This document shows, in pieces, positions 55,103-64,000 of a DNA stretch of 64,000 nt. Below the pieces are notes generated by a model that did no database searches, had not been told where the DNA came from, and was given only the letters and a program-made list of their open reading frames with translations. Each line of letters begins with the position of its first letter. Position 1 is the stretch's first letter. The DNA lies in assembly GCA_949987705.1 (NCBI GenBank), contig OX465281.1:221559978-221623977 (forward strand), given 5' to 3'. The translations under genes were made by a program, and so were the position numbers. The stretch is from Thereva unica. Taxonomy: Eukaryota > Arthropoda > Insecta > Diptera > Therevidae.

Positions 55103-56634
55103 TAAACCGCGAAGAAATCTTATAATATAGAGAATAGCAACTTAAAGTCCTAGAAGATGGGTTATAATAGGTGGAACAGTCTATGGAAGCGTACGAAAGA
55201 CGGGGAAGAATTTTTTTAAGAAAACATTTACTGCGAAAAATACTTACGCCCGTTTCAGTGGGAAGTGATTATCGGAGGAGTTTTTACCTTAGTTATCCTC
55301 GTTTCTTTGGAAACTAACATGGCCTGGAAACCAGTAAAATATTGATGAGACTACCTTTTGAAATTAGGCAGTGATAGATGGAAGGTAGGGTGTGTTATTT
55401 CTTTACCTGATGGGCAGTACAGAAGATTCACTCCAGTCTAATCACGGTCCTACCTATGGCTAATAGCCGACTAATGGATTATTAAAATAAGTTATTGCTT
55501 AAGTCTTGACGGCCGACTAATTGCCACATGAAGTATTTTCTTCGTTATACACCTCCTTTTTTCGCAATAAATGTACACAATTTTCTAGTTAAATGATGTA
55601 AATTAATGAATATGAGTTATTAGTTTTATTTTATTTGAATCCCACGTCTTTATACTCATTTTTGTATACTATAGATGTTTGTTACATAAATTGATCCTAG
55701 CTATTACTAGTGGATCGTAGGAAAGGCATAGGCATTTAAAGGAAACAGTAGAAGATTGATTAGCCTATAAAGAGCACATTTCTACAACTATCTCTTTTAT
55801 GCGAAAGAGTAGAGCTCATAAGTATACTCCCTTATCATAAGGTGGAATAGGATAGTAAGGACAGTACGCTCTAGTCGGATGTTGTCGGATGATCAACTGA
55901 AGAATACTGATATCTGGCCTTTATCTGGCCATCTTCATGGTAGAATTTTTTTATCAAAGCTATCACAAATATAACAAACGAACAACCAAGATTAAATCTT
56001 GAGAAAGAGTGCATTGAATTCCAGTTTGGTCTATTTTCAATGGAAAAGGCATTATAAATGCGGGAGTTAAAAACTCTATTTACAAATTAACATTTTATAT
56101 TCGAAAGTTCTTCATTACAAATGAGTGTTGTAAACAAGATCGTACCAAACCAATACTGAAACACGAAACAAACTCAGTTTGCTATCATTTAAATTTCCCA
56201 AGTAAAAATTAAAAAAAAAATAGGCCTACAGCGGGCGAACACCGGCCGCTTGGCTTTTTAAAAGGTTTATAATGGCCGTAGATTTTTTAACCATTTTCAA
56301 TGGGAGCACATACGGCCTCACGATGGGCAAACTTGACCAAAAGATATAAATGGCGAAGAACTAAATTGTACATGCGGGCATTCCACGGCAAATTTGATCA
56401 AAAAAGAACTCGAAACTACTTCTTATTTAACCACGTAACTGTTTATATCTAAATAAAACAATTAATTGCAGTGTGTTAATAAACTTTTGGAAATGTTCGA
56501 ATTCGAAGATATGAGCTTGATATGAGGGTTCCATGATGGTTTTTTTTTTAATAAATACGCGGTGAGTTTTGGGTGTTGTTAGGGACGAAAGTCATACTTT
56601 CCCCAAAAATGCCAATTTGACTTATAGTTTTGCC
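55103..56634. other. No gene recognised
   Basis: A/T-rich intergenic DNA, no repeat partner or coding frame. Confidence 0.4.
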
Positions 56635-57075
56635 CAGGGTTTGAAAGCAAAGTAAACTTTAAGCAAAGTACATATTTTTAAACTTACTTCCCTGTAGACT
56701 GTGAAAGCTTCCTTGTTTCGTATTGCTGCGAATGCTGTTGCTTTCAAATAACTTAAAAACTTTCAGCAGCATACTGGCCCGGCTGCAAATGCTTCGGATT
56801 TAAAATACTTTGCTGTGAAACCCTTTCTGTTTGCTTACAGTTTTTCAAAGCTTTACTCTCAAAAGGCGAAAGCTTTTTCTATGTGTATGTGAAGCATTTG
56901 TAAGCAACAGCGTTCGCAGCAATATGAAACAACGAGCTTTCCAAAGAGCCTACAGTAAAAAGTTTGAAAATATGATTGCTGTAAAGCAAGGCAAAGTAAA
57001 TTGCTGTGGTATTCTTGGCAGCAAAGCATAGTCAACAGCAACAGTATTAAAATTGCTGCAGCAATTCAAACCCTG
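56635..57075. mobile_element. 441-bp hAT MITE, perfect 8-bp TSD
   Basis: Ends CAGGGTTTGAA and its complement; flanks GTTTTGCC on each side (56627-56634, 57076-57083). The interior is rich in TTTGCT / AGCAAA motifs in both senses. No coding capacity. It lies about 480 bp from the windpipe stop codon, near or beyond its 3' untranslated region. Confidence 0.83.
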
Positions 57076-57205
57076 GTTTTGCCGGGTATAGGCCTTGAAT
57101 ATAAAGAGAATGAGGAGATTGCGATTGTCCGTTAATGTATGCATCTGAACAGGGGAACAGGCTCATAATAACTATTATGTTTTTTTCTTTTTTCTTTGAA
57201 TGCAA

Positions 57206-57448
57206 TTTATTAAAGATGTCCTAAATTAAGTTTAAATATTGGCATACAAATCTGATATTGATAAAATGTATAAAATCTAAAGTGCTTAGAATAAGTGACG
57301 AACACAGGATACACATGGTAACACCAACAGTTGCAACAACTTGAAGGCATTAAAAACCGTTTTTTTTTTTTGTTATTTCATGTCTTTCAGATTTGTTGAG
57401 TTTTTGGCACTTTACTGGAGCATGCAAGTCTATTCAATTTTTTTTATT
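57206..57448 (-). terminator. wdp: Candidate windpipe polyadenylation signals
   Basis: Minus-strand AATAAA occurs at 57448-57443 (about 107 bp past the stop) and again at 57211-57206 (about 344 bp past it). Either could end the transcript. Confidence 0.35.
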
Positions 57449-57554
57449 TTAATATATTAATTTCACAGCTCCTTTAAATACCATAAATTTTTATATATTT
57501 TCTTAGGACAAACTGAAAGGAATTTTTGTTTGTTTCTAGTTTAAACTATTTATA

Positions 57555-59618
57555 TCACTGATTTGTTGGCGGATGATCATTTTGTTGATGTGTTGGTGTT
57601 GTTATGATGTCACCTGCATTTGATGTACTCCTCGTTACTAATAGTGGTGTTTTAGGTTTTGGTGTTTCTAATAGCTTAATTTTTACTCGCCCAGTTTCTG
57701 GGGAATATACAGGACTATATCGTCCGGTTTTTGGTGATGATGGTAGAAAAACATCATCATCACCACCGCTTGATGGCCGTGGTTTTGGGCTTGATGGTGG
57801 TGGATACTCTCTCTTCTGTGGCTCTGGCTCTGATTTGGGTTGACTTTGTCGAACAGCTGGTACTGGTGCTTCTTGTTTAGCATGTTCTGGCAAAGGTTGT
57901 TGAATATTATTATTCGATTCTGGCTGTGATTCTGGTGCTGACTTAGACTCGGGCTGCTTTAGCAGAGGTTCTTGAACATTTGGATCTTTTTCATTTGCAT
58001 ATGGGCCTTTCTTGTTGCCATTAATAGGCTTAGCCTTGTCGGATTTTGAAAGATCTCCAATTAGTGGGGCATGTTCTGCATTTCCATTCTTTTGTATTGG
58101 TTTACCCAAATTTTTCTTATCCATATCAAGAAGTTCTGTAGCTCTTTGTGCCTCAAGATCTGCTCCGCGTTTGTTTTGGCGTCGTGCTCGCGTTCGCTTG
58201 ATAGCAACAAATACTATAAGCGCTATTAAAACAATCAGAATCACACCAAGCAATATGTAAGTGCTCTTATTTTCTCCAGTGCTTGCTTCTGAAACATCGG
58301 CACCCTCATCTGTTCGAATATTAGCCTTTTGTGTGTTATCATCTATTACTTCAGTGGCTTCAGCATCATCCTCTAGAGTCTTACCTGTTCGAATTGGTGG
58401 TAATGCTGCTGCTAGATTGACATGAAGAGGCACAATTGCTTCTTCAGTAACTTCATCTAGTAAGCCTTGTGTGGTGCTTTCAAACTCAACTATTCCCAAA
58501 CCAGCACCAAATATTTCATCAGCAACAGCTGTTGTTTCATCTACTGGAGCTAAAATTGGCGTACTAAGGCCATCTTCATCATTTTCAGTTACATAAACAT
58601 CTGATGTTGTAGCATCTGTAGCGTTATCGTGTTCCGAAGAATCAACAATAATATGCGGTATTATGAGTGGCCCAAAACCACTACCACTGCCCTCGACCTC
58701 ATCCTCTTCATCTTCTACTTCTGCTGCATTATCTTCGGCAATGGTTAATTTAGCATGGTCGTCGTGGTCGTGTGAAACAATTTTTGGTATGTCTGATTCA
58801 GGAAGACCTGATCCCTCTTCGTCTTCCTCGGCAACCAATTGTTCTGATTTTTTCGTACTTACTGTCTTATCAACTGGCAAGAAGTCTTTTCCCAGTTCAT
58901 CAACAGCTTCCGCATCCCCGGATCCCTCGTTGATGACTGGCTCATCACCCAGCATTAATTCGATTTCATTATCATTGCTCATTAGTTTTAAATTTTGCTC
59001 ACAAACTGACGTTTTCTTAACATCCCAAAATGCTGCCCCTTTAACATCCGCGGGATAAGTGCATGTTAAGCTTTGATCACTGTTAACATTGTGTCGTTGC
59101 AGCCAGTCGCGAACCTCCAATGTCTCACAGGTGCAATTGAGGCTGTTCCCATTCAACTCAATCGATTTCAAACTCCTCAAATTAGTTATCTCTAAGGGTA
59201 AATAAGTAATTTCATTATAATTTAAACTTAATTTCTCTACATGCGGCGGAATCTTTGTTAGTTTTCCCGATGTGATTTTGTTATGACTTAAATCTAAAGT
59301 TCTAATCCGTCTTCCTAATCGGCCGATATCAGAAAGACTATTGTGCGATATGTCAAGATTTGTTAGATCTCGTAATTTTTCTAAAGTGTGCGATATACGA
59401 TCTAGGTTTGCATTTGATAAATCTAAGGAATGTATCGGAAGATTCTTTTCTTCGCCTTTAAAGCCATGTATGCTGGTACATTTAGCATGATTAAGTGGTG
59501 TACTACTTTGTTCGATGACATCACAGGTACAGTCTTCAGGGCAATTAAATGATGCTACCAGAGTGACTAGAATTAGGTTGATAAGTGTTATTAAAACACC
59601 GTGCCGCAATGACGTCAT
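57555..59618 (-). CDS. wdp: Windpipe-like LRR transmembrane proteoglycan
   Basis: A single 687-residue coding exon. Residues 1-24 are a signal peptide. LRRNT cysteines lie at 26, 30, 32 and 47, followed by four or five LRRs (about 60-160) and an LRRCT (C162, C164, C186, C206). A long acidic stalk has Ser-Gly dipeptides in acidic context at 233, 270, 311 and 313, the type of site that carries glycosaminoglycan chains. A transmembrane helix spans 454-473, with R/K-rich residues and a proline-rich cytoplasmic tail (to 687) after it. In Drosophila, Windpipe is a chondroitin sulfate proteoglycan of similar length that dampens JAK/STAT and other signalling; the match here is by domain order, size and SG sites. 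A minus-strand acceptor TTTTTCAG ends 15 bases before the ATG (exon from 59633), so an upstream leader exon exists. There are no internal stops and codon use is ordinary. Confidence 0.85.
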   Translation of the reverse strand: MTSLRHGVLITLINLILVTLVASFNCPEDCTCDVIEQSSTPLNHAKCTSIHGFKGEEKNLPIHSLDLSNANLDRISHTLEKLRDLTNLDISHNSLSDIGRLGRRIRTLDLSHNKITSGKLTKIPPHVEKLSLNYNEITYLPLEITNLRSLKSIELNGNSLNCTCETLEVRDWLQRHNVNSDQSLTCTYPADVKGAAFWDVKKTSVCEQNLKLMSNDNEIELMLGDEPVINEGSGDAEAVDELGKDFLPVDKTVSTKKSEQLVAEEDEEGSGLPESDIPKIVSHDHDDHAKLTIAEDNAAEVEDEEDEVEGSGSGFGPLIIPHIIVDSSEHDNATDATTSDVYVTENDEDGLSTPILAPVDETTAVADEIFGAGLGIVEFESTTQGLLDEVTEEAIVPLHVNLAAALPPIRTGKTLEDDAEATEVIDDNTQKANIRTDEGADVSEASTGENKSTYILLGVILIVLIALIVFVAIKRTRARRQNKRGADLEAQRATELLDMDKKNLGKPIQKNGNAEHAPLIGDLSKSDKAKPINGNKKGPYANEKDPNVQEPLLKQPESKSAPESQPESNNNIQQPLPEHAKQEAPVPAVRQSQPKSEPEPQKREYPPPSSPKPRPSSGGDDDVFLPSSPKTGRYSPVYSPETGRVKIKLLETPKPKTPLLVTRSTSNAGDIITTPTHQQNDHPPTNQ

Positions 59619-59633
59619 GTTTGAAGGTGAAGT
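59619..59633 (-). other. wdp: 5' leader and splice acceptor of windpipe
   Basis: Polypyrimidine tract plus AG (59635-59634) directly before a 15-base leader. The first exon and promoter were not located upstream. Confidence 0.6.
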
Positions 59634-59843
59634 CTGAAAAAGAAATTGAAAAAAAATTTATTAGACTGCGAAAAATTGTATTAGATTTAAATGATTATTT
59701 CGATTATATATTTTTTTTTAGTGGCAAAAATAATCCGATTTTTTTTAGATAAGTTATAAACTGTCCGAAGTGCTAAGTTCATCCACTGGTGAAGATCTTT
59801 TGAGCTACTGAATTTAAAAACTATTATCATGATCAAAATAAAT

Positions 59844-60060
59844 TGTTAGTATACTCAATATACCGTTAGATCCATGGCGGCCGTCTCAAGAGGGCGGATT
59901 ATTACTATCTTCACAGCCTCCTGGACATGGGTATCAAATAAAAGGGTATGATAAGTAGAATACAATAAGCAATGTAGTATACTCAATATACCGTTAGATC
60001 CATGGCGACCATCTCAAGACAATGTACCAGGACTTTGATGCACTTCATCTGTATAAAATT
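59844..60060 (+). repeat. ~128-bp tandem repeat
   Basis: ACTCAATATACCGTTAGATC begins at 59853 and again at 59981. The unit also carries ATGGGTATCAAAT and TACAATAAGCAATGTAGTA. It is the same family as the foldback at 5719-6100, here head-to-tail. Confidence 0.65.
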
Positions 60061-60114
60061 CATATCTCGAAAAATACCAAGTCAATGGATGGTTTTTATT
60101 GGCGACTTTTGGTT

Positions 60115-61059
60115 AGAGTTTCACGAGATGCAATACTTATGTTGCAGCTCTCGCACTGTTGCATACGAGACAAGACAACAGACGAGATAACAGCTTCCGC
60201 CCAATGGCGAGAGTAGTGCGACAGTAAAAAAATCCCAATCTCGCCGAGACAACACTATCCAATGCGAGACTGTCGCGCTATCGCTCGATCTTGCGGGATT
60301 TCCCAGTCGGTTAATTTTTTCACCGGATCGTTGCGGGATTTCCCAATTCTATAGAAAGTAGAGTTTTATATTTTTGTCGGTAATATATTTATGAGCTGGA
60401 CAGCCCCAGGCACCCCAGCGAGAGCGCGAGTTCACCCTTCTAAACATCCCATTGTCTTCTCATCGAGTGAAGCGTCCCTAGTCTAGTCACACTAGTCTCA
60501 CGGAGACAATGGGCGGTGTGAATAAAAACTTAGTGAACACTCTGAGTGAATTCTCTTGAGAAGACTGTGTCGTCCAGAGTGAACACTAATTAGGAGTGAT
60601 TAAAAATTCTCTCAAATTGTTTGCACTCACTCGACCATAATAATAAGATGAGAAATGTTAATTTTATGTTAAATTTTTTTTTGCCTTTAATTTTTCTTTT
60701 TGCATCTACGAAAACAAATTCTTTTTCAATGTATGCTTCGATTTAGGGGTGGGATTAAAATCAATTTCTTTAGGGGTGGGATTTCATCAATTTTTAAATC
60801 TTTTTCATATTCAACTTTAATTTTACCCCCTTAAAGGCACAAACAGATTGGCGCAGAGGTCGTGGGTCTGCGAGAGAGTTTTCCATACATTTAAATTTTC
60901 CGCGGTGGGGGAGGTCGAAAGTGTAACACTGACTCTCGCGAGAGTGACGCGATACTATCGCGACACAACACTATAATATCACTGTTGCCCTGGAGTGCGA
61001 GACAAGACAACAGTGGTCTCGCTCTCGACTGTTGTCTTGCCTCTCTCTGGTGAAACTCT
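60115..61059. mobile_element. 0.9-kb non-autonomous TIR element, copy B (Mutator-like)
   Basis: Inverted relative to copy A at 7726-8621 and collinear over its length. Ends AGAGTTTCACGAGA and GGTGAAACTCT. The flanks ACTTTTGGTT (60105-60114) and GCTTTTGGCG (61060-61069) share CTTTTGG, a decayed 9-10-bp duplication. The same G/C-rich palindromes (GACAAGACAACAG) sit inside the ends. No transposase. Confidence 0.7.
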
Positions 61060-61159
61060 GCTTTTGGCGAGGATTACCTGGTCTCTCCCAGCTAGTCTAT
61101 ACATAAATAGGCAAAACCAAAAATTGTGATCCCTTTTTAACCTATTTCCGGTTCAAGTA

Positions 61160-61300
61160 TCTTAACGAAAATATAATCTAAAAAAGAGATTTTCATAAAA
61201 ATCGGTCCAGCCGTTTTTTTGTTTAAACTACGTTCGTGATTTTTAAACCTGCAAGATACCGCGTGAACCAAAAACTATATCGGATGCAAACTATATCGAT
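61160..61300 (+). repeat. Partial 145-bp unit (third copy of family at 611-1130)
   Basis: GAAAATATAATCTAAAAAAGA, CGGTCCAGCCGTTTTTTTG and the CCTGCAAGATACCGCG end match one unit of the earlier element, in an isolated diverged form. Confidence 0.5.
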
Positions 61301-61529
61301 GCGCCGATGCAAAAAGTAAAATGTTTAAAGATTTTTAGAAAATATACGATTGATTTCAAATTAAAAAAAAATTAAATTTTGAAATTTAAATTTTGAAATT
61401 TAAATTTTGGTTAATATTGAAATATTATTGTTAGTTTCGTTTAGAATTTTTTATACTAATCCCAAATTTCTTTGCTGTAATTTTGTTTGTAAAAATTTCG
61501 AAAGAAGTTCTATAACAATTCGACAATTA

Positions 61530-62876
61530 GGGGTCGTCCATTAATTACGTGAGGGGTTTAGGGGGTGGGGGTCGAGCAAATCTCACGTGGGGGAGAGGGG
61601 GGTCGGCAAATGTCACGTAATTTTTTTTTTTTAAAACAAACAGTGTAAAATTGCAGGTTAATTGGGTTAAATTAAGTAAAACATGTTTCTTCGCTAAGGA
61701 CCTTCATTTACTTCCAGGCCGGTCAGCACGCCTAAGCTTGACTCTGTCTAATTGAGGGATGATACTTCAAGTATCCGCCTGACAGGCAGTGGCATAAGGG
61801 TGAAGTCCTGATACTCTACAGACAAACAGGCGAAAACGGCTGCTTAGCATAGCAGGTTATTAATTCAAGTGCAAAAATCTTCATGGCCTCAACGAAAGCT
61901 TCAACGCGGCTCCAGCCTCACGCCGTGAACCCCCGCAAATAAGCGCAAACGCGAGTGTGGATGATTTTCACGACCAGCTCACGCCTTGCTTCCCGTTCCG
62001 AGTGGATACGGTGTGAATTCTTACCGTCAATTCACGGCTCGAGAGTGAATAGAAGTTCAGATCTTCAGGCCCGAACTGACGATAAATACATTCTTGAACT
62101 GCAGGCCCCATATAGTTGGCTGCCAGTGAGGGTATAGTGATACTTGGCCTCAAGGCGAAAACTTTCAGGCCAAAGCCTGCTGGCTATCGGTGTGTAAATT
62201 GGGGCCTTAAGATATGGGTAAATCCTACACAAAAATTTGTTGTCGTTTTTTTAGCCTCCACCAAAAAGCCAAACGTGCGTCTCGTTGAATGCTGCAGAAT
62301 ACGAGTCAAGTAACACTGACCCGCGAAAAGGGCCGTAGAATTTAGAACTACAAGAAGGCACACGCCGAATTTTAGCGTAATGAAATGCTTGTTGAACGAG
62401 TGCTCGCGATTTGGTAGTTATGTGTCCACTACAAGCGGAAAAGCGAGTGGCATAGAGGAGGGCAATGAGTCCAAATTATCAGTTATCTCAAATAAAATCT
62501 TGCTCCCAACAGCCCCTTTCCGAACAGATGAACTTTTTACACGCCTTTCACTCCGAATTCTAATCAGCTGATGGCATTTCATCTTAATCTAAACAAAGCA
62601 GATATAATTTGACCCTCACCTAGCCCAGATTTCACCACGGTTAAGAACAAGGATTTTAAAAGCGAGGGCCTTTCCTGCAGTTCTATATTCTAAGGAAAGG
62701 CCCGCTTTGCTGTGGTTACGACTGTAAAAACGTATTTTTAGTGTAAATACGAGATCTCGCGAGAGATTAGGGGGGGAGGGAGGGGGTCGAGCCAAATCTC
62801 ACGAAATCTCATCAAGGAGGGGGGTGGGGGGTCGAAAAATCGCAAAAATCACCTCACGTAATTTATGGACGATCCC
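61530..62876 (+). mobile_element. 1.35-kb TTA-flanked TIR element, copy 2
   Basis: Terminal GGGGTCGTCCATTAATTACG and its complement at the right end, TTA on both sides (61527-61529, 62877-62879). Collinear with 23021-24292 but with different internal indels, for example the poly(T) length after TCACGTAA and the interval near 62570-62640. It has no transposase and the same G-rich subterminal tracts. Confidence 0.75.
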
Positions 62877-62879
62877 TTA

Positions 62880-64000
62880 TCAATTAATGCAGGGTACCAT
62901 GCTATTTTGTTGATTTCAAACTAGAAGTTCATCCCTATGTACCACAAGGGCTAGATATAAGGAGCAACAAAGAAATTTGTAGTCTGTAAAATAAATTCAA
63001 AATGTAAATTTCAATTCAATCCAAAAAGATATCGTGAAGCATTAGCCAACTTAAGCCGTGCATGCTAGATCTCCTCTGGCTGCCTCCACAATCCCTATTA
63101 AAATTTATCTGACCCGAAAGAGTTTGTTCCGTTAATAAATCTGCATACGAAATAACTTAGCACGTGTCAATTGTTTCCTGTTAGTCGACAAAGATTGTGC
63201 TTATGGAGCAATTGAAAAACGGTCGAAGATAAGCTGCGCGCCCAGTGCAGTGCAAATTGACTAGTTTGACTGTAAAAGTGTGAAGTTGAAAAGATTTATC
63301 ATAGTCACATGGGGCCGAGAGTCGTCTCATCTTATGAATGATGATAAAATGCACCTCAAATTGATAAATCGGCCTCCACGTCTGGAATGGAGCTGCAGTG
63401 TGAATTGATTGCTCCATGCATCTCATGAAAAACTCTTCAAGACTTTGTTGTGCAACAGCATATAACGATAAGTGCGCTTTAGAAATTGCATTGGGTCTTT
63501 TAGTTGTGATCTGCAGTCTTCGTTCGCCTATTATACAATGCAATTTTTTTATGTAACACGCTTAAGATTCTGTCTAGACTTTTGCAGAAAAGTTTGCTTG
63601 ACCCATTCTTGAGGCTGTTGGGGGGCTGTTCATAAAATTTAGACTTAAATTGGATTTTGCAAATTGCTTAATAATTGTAATTGCTTATTTCGTGAACCTT
63701 GCATAGATTCTATAATTGTAAAACTTTAAAATAATGCATCTCTAATTATATGAATGTTGCGAATTAATTCATTAAGGAAGTAAAATGCACTAAAATTCAA
63801 ATACAAAAATGCCAATACAGATTTATGTAACATCAGTTTATAGTACAATGTTGCAAAGTATGTATATAACTAGTGAAGCCAAACAAGACATCAAAGCAAC
63901 CAGTTTTTCCTTACTGGAATTATGTATGTTAATCCACTTTCTGTTTCCGTAAAATAAAAATATCTCGATTTACTTACAAAAAGTTTATGAGGTGTAAAAT
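62880..64000. other. No gene recognised
   Basis: A/T-rich DNA to the window end. The 120-residue minus-strand frame (63181-63543) has no recognisable domain, and splice or repeat context does not support it as a gene. Confidence 0.4.

Noticed and set aside
57604..59058. Plus-strand open frames of 79-131 residues over windpipe
   Set aside because: Antisense shadows of the windpipe coding exon, composed of low-complexity codon complements.
1..64000. CRISPR array, bacterial operons or prophage
   Set aside because: Introns, LINEs and hAT elements show eukaryotic DNA. The repeats are transposon-derived, not direct repeats with unique spacers.

Overview
This is nuclear DNA from an insect. Two multi-domain leucine-rich-repeat (LRR) membrane-protein genes are embedded in a dense, nested field of transposable elements. 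Spliced genes with GT-AG introns, two of only 52 and 57 bp, high A/T content, APE-type LINEs, hAT transposase remnants and tRNA-derived SINE-like repeats all point to an insect. The very short introns and a clear windpipe (wdp) homologue make a fly-like (dipteran) species the best guess, but species cannot be fixed from the sequence. There is no bacterial operon, CRISPR array or viral genome.

Host genes, both on the minus strand: (1) An LRR receptor-like gene, start codon 30781 and stop 21650, whose four coding exons join in frame to an 870-residue type I membrane protein. It carries a signal peptide, LRRNT, many LRRs, LRRCT, one transmembrane helix and a 315-residue cytoplasmic tail. Its 6.4-kb third intron is full of transposon debris, and an antisense LINE with an 11-bp target duplication lies just upstream of the first coding exon. 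(2) windpipe, 57555-59618, an intronless 687-residue coding exon with a signal peptide, short LRR domain, acidic stalk with Ser-Gly glycosaminoglycan-type sites, one transmembrane helix and a proline-rich tail.

Layout. 0.4-4.7 kb: a hAT element with an 8-bp target duplication, split by later insertions. 4.7-7.5 kb: short repeats and foldbacks. 7.6-9.0 kb: a LINE tail split by a 0.9-kb element with a near-perfect 10-bp target duplication. 10-13 kb: possible BEL/Pao remnants and dispersed repeats. 14.2-15.7 kb: a CR1/Jockey-like LINE. 15.9-18 kb: a foldback and a TA-flanked element. 18.1-20.9 kb: a second hAT element inside an inverted-repeat region. 21.5-30.8 kb: LRR gene. 30.9-33.3 kb: an RTE-like LINE. 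33.5-36 kb: CR1-like LINE plus fragments of the TTA-flanked family. 36-39.7 kb: A/T-rich DNA and a 2-kb TIR element. 40-49.6 kb: at least five LINE fragments, several split by non-autonomous elements. 49.6-50.7 kb: extreme A/T-rich block. 51.2-52.5 kb: two more copies of a hAT-like family, one with a 260-bp palindrome. 54.8-57.1 kb: two small elements with intact target duplications. 57.2-59.7 kb: windpipe. 59.8-62.9 kb: tandem repeat, second copy of the 0.9-kb element and second copy of the TTA element.

The LRR proteins are the only likely functional protein-coding genes. The rest records repeated transposition: LINEs are the usual landing sites, and their broken reading frames let many DNA-element boundaries be checked by coding continuity. 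No wholly new biological system is evident. The most distinctive material is the set of non-autonomous element families with exact boundaries and the unrecognised 870-residue LRR receptor.
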